Shown one piece after another: positions 17,862-26,738 of a stretch of 64,000 nt of DNA. A program made the position numbers and the translations under genes. The notes beneath the pieces are model-generated. The model was not told the DNA's origin. It did no database searches and was given only the letters and a program-made list of their open reading frames with translations. This stretch comes from CALCKW01 sp033852095. Lineage in GTDB: Bacteria > Pseudomonadota > Gammaproteobacteria > CALCKW01. Numbering within the stretch: position 1 is the stretch's first letter; each line of letters starts with the position of its first letter. The stretch is from positions 94,186-158,185 of the forward strand of contig JAWSVD010000074.1 of the NCBI GenBank assembly GCA_033852095.1, read 5' to 3'.

Positions 17862-18382
17862 ACGCCATCACCGCTCGTGTCAGTGATCCGCGTCAGCCCG
17901 CTGGGCAAGACGGTGACAGTGTTGCTGTAATGTTCACTGCCGCCCATGCCCGCGCAGACGGTCAAGGTCAAGCCCGCGCTGCTGACTATCCAGCCCCTGG
18001 AGTCAAAGCTGATCCAAGGCCTAGGACGATCACTGGAACTCACTTGCACACGCGCTGCGCCCGCCACTTCCTGGTGGATCAAACGATCATCTGCCGCGAC
18101 GAAATCCTGACTGGCAATTCCCGAATCCACCGCGTATAGAGAGAGAGCATTCTGCCAACTCGATCCGGCGTGACTCAGGCTCACCATGTTGTATCTGGAT
18201 CGCGCTTCGTTTTTAGCGCGCTGTATCATATTCACCAAGCGTTGCGTGGAGGATGCAACTTGTCGCTGTGCCGAAAGATCATTGAATTGAGGCGCGGCCA
18301 AGCCCATCAAAATGCCAATGATGGCAATCACGATCAGGGCCTCTACCAAGGAAAATCCTCGACTGAAAAGTGGGTGTGACAA
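17855..18382 (-). CDS. fimT: GspH/FimT-type pseudopilin
   Basis: A pseudopilin with site RG|FSLVEALIVIAIIGILMGLAAPQF and a GspH/FimT domain of about 165 residues. It begins with a TTG at 18382, supported by AGGTGAG seven bases upstream. It is the first gene of the seven-gene minor pilin operon, so the operon promoter should lie in the following 530 bases. FimU and FimT are close relatives; the assignment within that pair is by position. Confidence 0.87.
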   Translation of the reverse strand: MSHPLFSRGFSLVEALIVIAIIGILMGLAAPQFNDLSAQRQVASSTQRLVNMIQRAKNEARSRYNMVSLSHAGSSWQNALSLYAVDSGIASQDFVAADDRLIHQEVAGAARVQVSSSDRPRPWISFDSRGWIVSSAGLTLTVCAGMGGSEHYSNTVTVLPSGLTRITDTSGDGVC

Positions 18383-18914
18383 TGCTGCTCACCTGCGGAT
18401 TTGATTTATGCCAATCGAGCAATTAGCGATCCACGGGAATATGAATAACCGGTGTTTGCCGGCACAAACGGGCCACCCTGCACCATCCCCTCCTGCCTTG
18501 GCGATCGCGAAAACATCGCAATATTGCATAAATAACAATTACCTGCCCAAGCAGAGCCAAACGGCAAAAAGCTCAAACAGGAATTCTTACGAAAAAGACA
18601 CACAGCCAATTTGTGCCGAAAATACATCTCAGCGGATCTAGTTCTGGAAATGCAAGCAGCAAGCAGTGCAAAAATTGCCGCTGTTGCGCCAAAGTTTATG
18701 GCGGTAATTACCCCCATTTTGATGCTCAAGTTTATGCAAGCCCGGGAACATGGTGAGCAGAGAAATGCTGGGGTTTAAGCGCGAATACTGCAGGCCTCGC
18801 CGCCGTCGCGGCCGAGAATAATCACCGAGACAAGAACTCGGTGTAAGTGCAGCGCACTGCAGGCCGCTTTCTAGCGGAGCAGTGACCGCAGCGCGAGTAA
18901 CAAGATGGCCCGCA
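18383..18914. other. non-coding region upstream of the minor pilin operon
   Basis: No convincing gene; a 107-codon minus-strand frame at 18406-18729 lacks family features. The region should contain the minus-strand promoter of the pilin operon and the 3' end of the upstream methyltransferase transcript. A sigma-54 GG-N10-GC pattern was looked for near 18400-18420 and not found. Confidence 0.5.
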
Positions 18915-20471
18915 TCAGTTCTCAGGCTCCCATGCCAGCCCATCGCGCTGCACAGCGGCTTTGCGCTTTTCCACGTAGGCCTGCAGCGCCTCCCTGCGCG
19001 CCGGGTCTTGAGGCGGCGGCTCATACTCAGCGAGCGCCATTTGCCAGCGCTCGGTGGCGCGCGCCTGCGCATCTTTCGCCCCGGCCAACTGCCAGCTCTC
19101 TTGGTTTTGCCAATCGCTGAGCATCGGTTCGTGGAAGGCGGTTTTGTAGCGCGCCAGGGTGTGGGCAGAGCCAAAAAAGTGCCCGCCCGGACCCACTTCT
19201 TCTATCGCTGTTAAGCCTATCTCCTCGCGATCGATCTTCAGCGGCTGCAACAGCGCGCCCATGCCCTGCAGCATTTCCACGTCGACGATGAGCTTTTCAA
19301 AGGAGGCCACCAGGCCTCCTTCCATCCACCCAGCCGCGTGGTAGATGAGGTTGCCGTGCCCCATCACCGCCCCCCACAGGGCCATTTGTGTCTCGTACGT
19401 GGCCTGCGCGTCCACCGCGTTGCTGGCACTGCAGGCGCTGCTGCGGTAGGGAAGATTGTACTTTCGCGCCAGCTGCCCTCCGGCCATATTGGCCAGGCTA
19501 TTCTCCGGTGTGCCAAAAGCGGGAGCACCCGAGCGCATGTCCACGTTTGATGTAAAGCCCCCGTACACCACCGGCGCACCTGGCCGCACCAGCTGGGTCA
19601 GGCACACCCCAAACAGGGCCTCCGCGTTCTGCTGCACCAGCGCACCCGCCAAGGTGGCCGGGGTCATCGCTCCCATCAAGGTGAAGGGTGTCACCACCAC
19701 CGCCTGCCCCAGCGCGGCCATTTGCATCGCGCCGTAAGCCATGGCGTCGTCGAGCTTGCGCGGCGAATTGATGTTGATGTTGGTGGCGACAATGGGCCTG
19801 GCCGCGATGTCATCGAAGCCGATACCCAGCGCGATGGCGCACATCTTCGCCGCATCCAGCGCCCGCCCAGCGCCTATGCCCGTGGCCATGAAGACCTTGT
19901 CGCTCAGGGTCAGGTTGGCGCAGGCGGTGTCCAGGTGCCGTGTGTCCACGGGCAGGTCCGTGGGTGCCAGCGCCTGGTTGCCAAAAAAGCTGATGACATT
20001 GAAGTGCTGCCCTAATTTGATCAGTGTCTGGTAGTCGGCGAAATTCCCCGAGCGCCGCCCTTGTATGTTGTCGTGCACGTGCGGTGCACCAGACACCAGA
20101 CCAAAATTGATCTGATCATCGCCCACCCGGATATCTCTCGCGGGGCTGCGCGCGTGCAAATTGAAAGCGCCGGGCACCGTGCCGAGGCAGCGCATCACCA
20201 GCTCCCGGTCCAGACACACCTTGCCGTCAGGGTCTACGTCCGCACCTGCTTTCCGGAACAGCGCAAGTGCGCGCTCACCCAAGACTTCAACCCCGCACTG
20301 CTCCAACAGTTGCAAGGACGCCTCGTGAATCATCTCCAACTGCTCTGCGTCCAGCGGCTCCACGGCGGCAAAGCGGTTCCGCAATTGCCGCAGCGGTGGC
20401 TGCGGCAAGATTTTCGCCACCCGCCCTCTTTTTCGACCGCGCCGAGGACGTCTATTTTCAACCTGAGTCAT
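18915..20471 (-). CDS. MttB-superfamily (trimethylamine methyltransferase-like) protein
   Basis: A 518-residue member of the trimethylamine/glycine-betaine methyltransferase superfamily without pyrrolysine: the frame is read through with no in-frame amber. An Arg-rich start (RRPRRGRKRGR) is followed by a barrel with VVVTPFTLMGAMTP, GAPVVYGGFTSNVDMRSG and EEVGPGGHFFGSAHTL. Characterised members (MttB, MtgB) transfer a methyl group from a quaternary or tertiary amine to a corrinoid protein. No corrinoid protein is seen in this window. The ATG overlaps the stop of the PrpD-like gene (ATGA). The likely substrate is a betaine-like methylated amine, by inference from family and regulator. Confidence 0.85.
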   Translation of the reverse strand: MTQVENRRPRRGRKRGRVAKILPQPPLRQLRNRFAAVEPLDAEQLEMIHEASLQLLEQCGVEVLGERALALFRKAGADVDPDGKVCLDRELVMRCLGTVPGAFNLHARSPARDIRVGDDQINFGLVSGAPHVHDNIQGRRSGNFADYQTLIKLGQHFNVISFFGNQALAPTDLPVDTRHLDTACANLTLSDKVFMATGIGAGRALDAAKMCAIALGIGFDDIAARPIVATNININSPRKLDDAMAYGAMQMAALGQAVVVTPFTLMGAMTPATLAGALVQQNAEALFGVCLTQLVRPGAPVVYGGFTSNVDMRSGAPAFGTPENSLANMAGGQLARKYNLPYRSSACSASNAVDAQATYETQMALWGAVMGHGNLIYHAAGWMEGGLVASFEKLIVDVEMLQGMGALLQPLKIDREEIGLTAIEEVGPGGHFFGSAHTLARYKTAFHEPMLSDWQNQESWQLAGAKDAQARATERWQMALAEYEPPPQDPARREALQAYVEKRKAAVQRDGLAWEPEN

Positions 20472-21808
20472 GCGGCCTCCACGGGGGCGTAAATCAATGC
20501 CTGTAAATGTGACAAGTCAGCATCTGCCGAACGGCCAAGCGCCCAGACCGCGTCATGAAGTTCGCGGGCCCTGCTCGCGCCGAGCTTTGCAGTGGCCAAG
20601 GCGAAGAACTTCTGCGTCAGAAAAGAATCGTCAAAGGGATCTTCGGGATCCCCACCGGTTTCGGTGGGACCGGACGCCAGCACCCGCCCATCCCGCAGCT
20701 CGACGAGCACACTGCTGATACGCCGCTGTGGGAAAGGGTCGTTATATGCAGGCTCTTCGATCAAGCGTGTGCGCCGGCTCAACGCCAGCACAGCTGGGTC
20801 GAGCAAACCATCGCCGCTGATGTGTTCCACCGCTACCGCGCCGTGCACCAGGGCCGCCGCCACCGGAAAGGGCAAGCTGTACTGCGCCTGCTCGGTGTTC
20901 AGGGGCTGCGCGCTGTGCAGGCACACCGATTCATGGAAGCTGCGGATCTCCAGCGTGGCGATCTCATCGACGGTGAATCCGTATTGCGCGCGCAGCTGCA
21001 GTGCAGCGGTGATCGCCGGCTGCGCCCAGCGGCAGACGGGAAAGGCTTTGATGTATTGCTCTTCGACCAGCCAACGCGCGCCGATGTCCGACCAGTAACA
21101 CTGCAGCTCAGGGCTTTCGACGGTCACAGCGGGTGCGCCGGTGAAGCCGTCCTCGGCAAGCAAGGCAGCACTGACACCCGCCATCGCCCCCCAACCCGAG
21201 CCGTCCTTCACCATCGTCGGGTGATCGATGCAGCGCATCATCTGGCTCCTGGGGCCGTGGTACTCCGCGATGCCCATGGCTTCGCGTGTCTGCTCGCGGT
21301 TCAAGCCCAAGCAGCGCCCGCCAATCGCGGCGCAGGCCACGGCGATCCACGCGCCCGAGGTATGGTAATCATCGGCACTGGCGTGCAAGGCGACCCCTGC
21401 ACGACTGCCGAACTCATATCCCACCACCAGCGCGCTCAGGAACTGCTGCCCACTCATGGGTTGCAGATCGGCAAAGGCCAACAGCGCCGGCAACACCCCG
21501 CACCCCACGTGACCTTTCGCCGGCTTGTAGCCGTCGTGCGCGTCGATCGCGTCTAAACTGAAGGCCCCGGCGAGCGCGGCACCGGGCGCGCTCAGCTGCC
21601 GCCCGTCAAACATCAGCTGCGCCGGGCGCGTGGCGCTGCAAAAGTTATCCAATGCGTGCCGTCGCACCTTCAGCGCCAAGGGCGTGTGCACCGCGCTGGC
21701 GGCCACACCGAGCAAGTCCAAAAGAGACCGCCGGACCGCGTGCTGCGCCTGCGCTGGCACATCCTGCCAGCGCAGCTCGTGCACGAATTCAAGCACCTGA
21801 TCGCTCAT
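20468..21808 (-). CDS. MmgE/PrpD family protein
   Basis: A 446-residue member of the MmgE/PrpD family (2-methylcitrate dehydratase, cis-aconitate decarboxylase and iminodisuccinate epimerase relatives). Typical segments are LLDLLGVAASAV, FSLDAIDAHDGYKPAKGHVGCGVLPA, ALVVGYEFGSRAG and KAFPVCRWAQPAI. It is translationally coupled to the MttB-like gene and diverges from the AraC-type regulator, forming one regulated unit. No methylcitrate-cycle genes (prpB, prpC) are adjacent, so classical propionate metabolism is unlikely. It may process a carboxylic acid released by the partner pathway. Confidence 0.87.
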   Translation of the reverse strand: MSDQVLEFVHELRWQDVPAQAQHAVRRSLLDLLGVAASAVHTPLALKVRRHALDNFCSATRPAQLMFDGRQLSAPGAALAGAFSLDAIDAHDGYKPAKGHVGCGVLPALLAFADLQPMSGQQFLSALVVGYEFGSRAGVALHASADDYHTSGAWIAVACAAIGGRCLGLNREQTREAMGIAEYHGPRSQMMRCIDHPTMVKDGSGWGAMAGVSAALLAEDGFTGAPAVTVESPELQCYWSDIGARWLVEEQYIKAFPVCRWAQPAITAALQLRAQYGFTVDEIATLEIRSFHESVCLHSAQPLNTEQAQYSLPFPVAAALVHGAVAVEHISGDGLLDPAVLALSRRTRLIEEPAYNDPFPQRRISSVLVELRDGRVLASGPTETGGDPEDPFDDSFLTQKFFALATAKLGASRARELHDAVWALGRSADADLSHLQALIYAPVEAA

Positions 21809-21892
21809 GATTGCAACAGCCCTCCATGCCCGTGTGAGAAAGCAAAGTGTGTGCGTTCAGCGCGCCTCTTACTATCATCTTCGGGGGTATTT

Positions 21893-22843
21893 ATGTCATA
21901 TTTGGGCATGCATCAAACACGGCGCCTGATCTTCGTTCTCTGCCCGCAACTGCCCTTGTTCAGCCTCGCCTCGGCGCTGGAAGTACTGCGGCACGCCAAT
22001 CGTGCCTGTGGTTTCGAGGCCTACCGCTGGTCACTGGTGAGCGCGGACGACCGGCCCGTGCGCGACGCAACAGGGCTGGAGCTGCGCCCGGACTGCAAGC
22101 TGACGCAGACAGGCACGGCCGACGCGATTTATGTGGTCGCGGGTTTCGGCGCCGCCGAGTTGAAGGCGCCGAGGCTCAGCCACTGGCTGCAGCAACAAGC
22201 CTCTCACCCTGTGATTTTGGGCGGTATTTCCAACGGCAGTTATTTATTGGCCCGCGCCGGGCTGTTGATCGGCTACCAAGCCACGGTGCACTGGGAGGAT
22301 TTCCCGCAATTCGCGCAGGATTACCCGGCCGTGCACGCGCGCTATCAACGCTACGTGCTAGACCGGGACAGGCACACCTGCTCTGGCGCCGCCTCTACCC
22401 TGGATCTATTTCTGGAACTGGTGCGGCGTGAGCAGGGCATCGACATCGCCATTCAAATCACCCGACAAATGTTATTGCAAGCGGAGCCAGCGACGGACAG
22501 CGGCATTCAGCCACAACAGGCAATTCAGTATTCCCCACGGTTGCAGCGTGCACTGAGCGTGCTCGAAGCGGCGGGCGACGCCCCGCCGCAGGTGGCGGCC
22601 CTGGCGGCTGCCGTCGGCATGAGCCGTCGCGCGCTGCAGGATTTGTTTCAACGGGAGATCGGCCTGCCACCCAAAGACGTGCTGCGCCAACGCCGGCTGG
22701 CGCGGGCACAGGCCCTGATCAAACACAGCGAGCTGCCGCTCTCAGCGATCGCCAGCGCCGTGGGGTTTTGCTCGCAGTCGCACCTGAGCAGTGCCTACAA
22801 GGCGCATTTCAACACCACGCCTGGCCGCGACCGACGCAGCTGA
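21893..22843 (+). CDS. DJ-1/PfpI-domain AraC-family regulator (GlxA/GbdR type)
   Basis: A 316-residue transcription regulator. The N-terminal class-I amidotransferase-like sensor domain (FVLCPQLPLFSLASALEVLRHAN, GGISNGSYLLARAGLL, and HTCSGAASTLDLFLELV) leads to a C-terminal AraC DNA-binding domain with two helix-turn-helices (AAAVGMSRRALQDLFQ and SAIASAVGFCSQSHLSSAYKAHF). Relatives such as GbdR, CdhR and SouR control catabolism of betaine, carnitine and sarcosine. It diverges from the PrpD/MttB-like pair across 84 bases and is their probable activator. The ATG at 21893 follows CGGGGG. Confidence 0.9.
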   Translation: MSYLGMHQTRRLIFVLCPQLPLFSLASALEVLRHANRACGFEAYRWSLVSADDRPVRDATGLELRPDCKLTQTGTADAIYVVAGFGAAELKAPRLSHWLQQQASHPVILGGISNGSYLLARAGLLIGYQATVHWEDFPQFAQDYPAVHARYQRYVLDRDRHTCSGAASTLDLFLELVRREQGIDIAIQITRQMLLQAEPATDSGIQPQQAIQYSPRLQRALSVLEAAGDAPPQVAALAAAVGMSRRALQDLFQREIGLPPKDVLRQRRLARAQALIKHSELPLSAIASAVGFCSQSHLSSAYKAHFNTTPGRDRRS

Positions 22844-22866
22844 GCTGCCGCGCCATTGAGAGTGTA

Positions 22867-23631
22867 TTAAGTCCCCGCTAGCTGGGTGCCGCCGTCCACC
22901 GAGATTGCCGTGCCCGTTATGTAGCTGCCCGCCTCAGAGCACAGCAGCAGCAACGGCCCGTCGAGCTCAGACAGCTCGCCGATGCGGCGCGGAAACAATG
23001 CCCTAGCGTAGTCCTTCCCCGCGTCGGTCTCAAAAAACTCCGCGTTGATCTCGGTCTTAAAATAGCCCGGTAAAATGCTATTGACCCGAATCTTCTCTCG
23101 CCACAGCTCGCGCGCCATGGCCTTGCTGAGCTGAATGACGCCCGCCTTGGCAGTGCAATAATTCGCCTGCGTGGGCTGCACCAGAACACCCAGCACCGAG
23201 GCGATATTAACAATAGAGCCGCCCGAACCCTGCGCCGCCATTATCCGCGCCGCCGCCTGCCCCACGCGGAACACCCCGTTCAGGTCCACTTCCAGCACCT
23301 TCTGCCAGCTCTCTTCGCTCATCTCCAAAAAACGCTGATTATCCGCAACGCCCGCATTATTGACTAAGATATCGAGCTTGCCCCCGAGCTCGACGGCCCG
23401 CTCCACCGCCGCGTCCACCGAGGCGCGATCGCTGACGTCCATGGCCACGGCAAAGGCCTTGATGCCCTGCGCCTGCAGCGCGCTGACATTAGCGGCGAGT
23501 GCTTTCTCGCGCCTGGCCGCCAATACCACCGTGGCACCCGCCTCGCCCAGCACCCGACTGAAATGCGCCCCCAGCCCCGAAGAGGCTCCAGTGATCAAAG
23601 CTACCTTATCTTGCAAATCAAAGCCGGACAT
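22867..23631 (-). CDS. short-chain dehydrogenase/reductase
   Basis: A classical SDR with Rossmann motif GASSGLG (15-21), NNAG (91-94), catalytic S145 in NIAS, Y158 and K162 in NYCTAKAG, and the C-terminal ITGTAISVDGG. At 254 residues it is standard. The ATG at 23631 is where the family begins (MSGFDLQDKVALITGAS); longer starts run into the divergent acyl-CoA ligase region. It probably oxidises or reduces a hydroxyl/keto group on an acyl or small substrate; the neighbouring ligase and thioesterase suggest a CoA-linked substrate, but this is inference. Confidence 0.9.
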   Translation of the reverse strand: MSGFDLQDKVALITGASSGLGAHFSRVLGEAGATVVLAARREKALAANVSALQAQGIKAFAVAMDVSDRASVDAAVERAVELGGKLDILVNNAGVADNQRFLEMSEESWQKVLEVDLNGVFRVGQAAARIMAAQGSGGSIVNIASVLGVLVQPTQANYCTAKAGVIQLSKAMARELWREKIRVNSILPGYFKTEINAEFFETDAGKDYARALFPRRIGELSELDGPLLLLCSEAGSYITGTAISVDGGTQLAGT

Positions 23632-23767
23632 ACGCTTTCCTCTCTGTGGCGGTGGATTGATAAAGCAGCGTACAGGAAAAACGCGAGCTTGCAATTTCAG
23701 CGCTTGCCGGAGCCTCTGCGCTGTGCGATTGTGAAGTTTGTATTCTGCGAACGATGAGCACGGCTCC

Positions 23768-25324
23768 ATGGCATTTGACCGGCTGCACCAGGTGTTTGAA
23801 TCCAAACTGCGCACAGAGCCAGAGCGGCTGTGTCTGATCGATCACGACGGCCAGCACTTCAGCCGCGCGCAGACGCTCGCCGCCATCGACTGGGCCGAGC
23901 AGCGGCTGCTGCAAGCCGGCCTGCGCCCCGGCGATCGCCTGCTGTTGATCGGCGAGAACGCCGTGGCCATGTGCGCCTTTATATTCGCCTGCTCACGGCT
24001 CGACGCCTGGGTGATCCCGGTCAACGCACGCCAGAGCAGCGCCGAGCTGGAGCGGATCATCCAGCACGCCGAACCACGCGCACTGGTCTTTATCAGCGGC
24101 ATCTCCGCCGCAGCGGCCGCCCACGCGGAACACTTCGCGGCATCCCCCAAAGAAGACACCGCCATAGGCCAGCTACGCCTCTGCGCCGCGCGGGATACAC
24201 AGCCAGAGCCCGTCAGCGCCGACCCCGCCGAGCAGGTGGCCGCCATGTTCTACACCACCGGCACGACTGGCGAGCCCAAGGGCGTGATGCTCAGCCACGC
24301 CAACCTGATCTTCATGGCACAGGCCAGCGCCGCGGTGCGCGGATTAAACGACCAAGACAGACTCTATTGCTGCATCCCCGTCACCCACATTTACGCCTTC
24401 TCCTCCGCCATGCTCAGCACCCTGTGCTGCGGCGCCGAGCTGCAGTTCAGCAGCCGCTTCTCACCAGAGCACACCTTCCAAGCACTGCGGGACGGCATCA
24501 GCTGCATGCCTGCAGTCCCCGCCATGTACGCCCAGCTGATGGAGCACGCCGAAACACTGGGTCTGCAGCGCATCGACGCACCGCGCTTGCGTTATATCGC
24601 CGCTGGCGGCGCGCCGCTGGACCCAGACTGGAAGGCCCGAGTGGAACGCTTCTTCGGCCTCACCCTGCAAAACGGCTACGGCATGACCGAGGCCTCACCG
24701 GGCATTTCAGTGACCCGCTACGGCTCAGACCCTGCGGATCAAGCCTGCGGGCCCCCACTGCCCGGCACCGAGATCAAATTGGCGACACCGCCCCAAGGCG
24801 ACAAGCCAAGCGCGGGAGTGGGTGAGGTACTGGTGCGTGGACCGCACGTGATGAAAGGCTACTTTCGCGCCCCCGAAGCCACCCGCGAAACACTGGACGC
24901 CGAGGGGTTTTTGCACACCGGTGATCTGGGCCGCTGGACGACAGACGGCTGCTTGGAGATCGTCGGACGCTGCAAAGAGCTGATCATCCGCTCCGGATTT
25001 AATGTCTACCCGCCCGAGGTCGAGACAGCGCTGAACAGCCACCCCGCCGTGACACAATCAGCAGTTGTAGGCCGCACCGTGCAGGGGGGCAACGAAGAAG
25101 TGCTGGCCTTTGTGCAGCAGGTTCCCGGCGAACAGCTCAGCGCCAAAGACCTGCAGGCCTGGACCCGGCAACAACTCGCCCCCTACAAGGTGCCATCCTT
25201 CGTGGTGATCACGGACTTGTTACCCGCAGCCCCCAGCGGCAAACCGCTAAAACACCTGATGATCGAGCATTTTAAAAACGCGCTGAACGAACTGGCAGCA
25301 GGGGAAGAACAGAGCCTTCGCTAG
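23768..25324 (+). CDS. AMP-dependent acyl-CoA synthetase/ligase
   Basis: An adenylate-forming ligase that activates a carboxylic acid as acyl-AMP and loads CoA. The core motifs are present: YTTGTTGEPKGVMLSH (phosphate loop), LQNGYGMTEASPG, LHTGDLGRWT, GRCKELIIRSGFNVYPPEVE (hinge) and the C-terminal catalytic Lys in PSGKPLKHLM. It is about 518 residues. The ATG at 23768 (MAFDRLHQ) is preferred over an in-frame TTG ten codons earlier. It diverges from the SDR gene across 136 bases. Chain-length or aromatic specificity cannot be decided from motifs. Confidence 0.92.
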   Translation: MAFDRLHQVFESKLRTEPERLCLIDHDGQHFSRAQTLAAIDWAEQRLLQAGLRPGDRLLLIGENAVAMCAFIFACSRLDAWVIPVNARQSSAELERIIQHAEPRALVFISGISAAAAAHAEHFAASPKEDTAIGQLRLCAARDTQPEPVSADPAEQVAAMFYTTGTTGEPKGVMLSHANLIFMAQASAAVRGLNDQDRLYCCIPVTHIYAFSSAMLSTLCCGAELQFSSRFSPEHTFQALRDGISCMPAVPAMYAQLMEHAETLGLQRIDAPRLRYIAAGGAPLDPDWKARVERFFGLTLQNGYGMTEASPGISVTRYGSDPADQACGPPLPGTEIKLATPPQGDKPSAGVGEVLVRGPHVMKGYFRAPEATRETLDAEGFLHTGDLGRWTTDGCLEIVGRCKELIIRSGFNVYPPEVETALNSHPAVTQSAVVGRTVQGGNEEVLAFVQQVPGEQLSAKDLQAWTRQQLAPYKVPSFVVITDLLPAAPSGKPLKHLMIEHFKNALNELAAGEEQSLR

Positions 25325-25396
25325 CGTTTGGCTGCTACTTGCGGCATGGCTTGCCATGTTCGAGCCGCTGCAATTCGCCGCCACAGGTCTCAGCTG

Positions 25397-25825
25397 TCAG
25401 GGCAACACGGCGCGCGGCTTGATGCGCTTGAAGGTGCCGGTGCCGGTGGTCAGCAGCTTGCCCGCCGCATCGCGCAGATCGCCGCGCACGTAAATCATAC
25501 TCTGACCACAGCGCAGCACCTCCGCCTCGGCAGTGACCGAGCCGCTGCTGCAGGTGCTGACAAACTGGGTGTAGAAGTCCACCGTGACAACGCCTTGCGC
25601 CCGCAGCGCGGTGTTGGATTTATCCGCGATCGCGGCTTCGCAGGCGATGCCGCAGGCGGCGTCCAGCAGCGTCACCGCCATGCCCCCGTGCAAGGAGCCG
25701 CCACGGTTCAGCAGCTCTGCCTTGAGCGGCAGCACACAGCGCGCTCGGCCCTCGCCGGGCGCCCAAAACACCACATAACCCAGGGATTTTTGCACCCCAC
25801 TGGGCTCTCCTATAAAGGGAATCAA
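25397..25825 (-). CDS. PaaI-type hotdog thioesterase
   Basis: A 142-residue hotdog-fold protein of the PaaI/YbgC-like acyl-CoA thioesterase group, with the helix motif NRGGSLHGGMAVTLLDAACG containing the conserved His-Gly-Gly and downstream acidic Asp. It probably hydrolyses an acyl- or phenylacetyl-type CoA thioester. It lies next to the acyl-CoA ligase but on the opposite strand and may share its pathway. The start ATG at 25825 gives a normal-length family member. Confidence 0.85.
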   Translation of the reverse strand: MIPFIGEPSGVQKSLGYVVFWAPGEGRARCVLPLKAELLNRGGSLHGGMAVTLLDAACGIACEAAIADKSNTALRAQGVVTVDFYTQFVSTCSSGSVTAEAEVLRCGQSMIYVRGDLRDAAGKLLTTGTGTFKRIKPRAVLP

Positions 25826-25864
25826 GACAGCAAACCTCTTCTAAGCTGAAAATTTAGCGCGTGT

Positions 25865-26683
25865 TCAGCGGTCATCGCCACCGCGCTCGTTGACTTCGGC
25901 GGCGACACAGGCGCCCAAAAAACTGACCAAAGAGCAGACCCACAGCCAAACCAGAAACAGCGGCAAAATGGCCATGGCGCCGTAGATAGCCTGGTAGCCC
26001 ACGGCCCGGCCGGCCCACAGCGCAAAGGCGGATTTGGCCAATTCAAAAAACAGAGCCGCCACCAGACCGCCGGCCAATGCGGCCGAGACCTTGATGGTGC
26101 GGTTGGGCAGACTGATATAGAGCACGCAAAAGCCCGCGGCCACCAGCACCATTGGCGCGATGCGGCCCAACAACAGGCCCAGTTCGGTGCCACCGACCAG
26201 GGTTTGCGCCTGCGCCAAGGCGTAGCTGGTCAAGCTGATGCTCAGGCCAAACAACAGCGGCATCAAGGTGATCATGGCCCAGTAGACCACCAGCCGCATC
26301 ACCGCCCCGCGCCTGTAGCCGTTGCCAAAGATCCGGTTCAGGTAGCGCTCGAGGGTGTAGAGCAGGTTCAAGCTGGTGACGAACAGCAGCAGCGTGCCCC
26401 ACAGGGTGAGCTTGCCCGCCTTGCCGACAAACTCCTCCATGTAGAGCTCCACACTGCCTGCCGCCGAGGGCACCAGCTGCTCGTAGATAAAAGCCTTGAG
26501 GGAATCGCCCAGCTCTTGGAACACCGGGGCCCCTGTCAACATGGACAGCACCACCGTCGCCAGCGGCACCAGGGCGAGCAAGGTGGAAAAGGCCAGTGCC
26601 GAGCTCGCGCCGAAGGCATCCGCCGCCACAAAGCGGCGCCAGACGCCGCGAGGGAACTGCAATAATTGAGCGCTTAACGGCAT
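25865..26683 (-). CDS. YihY/BrkB family inner-membrane protein
   Basis: A 272-residue integral membrane protein of the YihY (formerly RNase BN, BrkB) family with about six hydrophobic helices, including ALAFSTLLALVPLATVVLSM and the conserved C-terminal MAILPLFLVWLWVCSLVSFLGA. The C-terminal tail is hydrophilic and acidic (VNERGGDDR). The function of the family is not established. It sits between the thioesterase and metZ on the same strand with short gaps. Confidence 0.9.
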   Translation of the reverse strand: MPLSAQLLQFPRGVWRRFVAADAFGASSALAFSTLLALVPLATVVLSMLTGAPVFQELGDSLKAFIYEQLVPSAAGSVELYMEEFVGKAGKLTLWGTLLLFVTSLNLLYTLERYLNRIFGNGYRRGAVMRLVVYWAMITLMPLLFGLSISLTSYALAQAQTLVGGTELGLLLGRIAPMVLVAAGFCVLYISLPNRTIKVSAALAGGLVAALFFELAKSAFALWAGRAVGYQAIYGAMAILPLFLVWLWVCSLVSFLGACVAAEVNERGGDDR

Positions 26684-26738
26684 ATCAATGTCCGGAGAGG
26701 CAGGTACCCGTGTGCAGGAGCAAAGGCGGTGCCATTCC

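Noticed and set aside
18406..18729. 107-codon minus-strand open frame upstream of fimT
   Set aside because: No family features and poor coding character. A hydrophobic start is present but no ribosome site supports it.
18915..20471. Pyrrolysine-containing true MttB
   Set aside because: The frame is read through with no in-frame amber at the family's Pyl position, and no pyl genes are seen, so it is a non-Pyl member.
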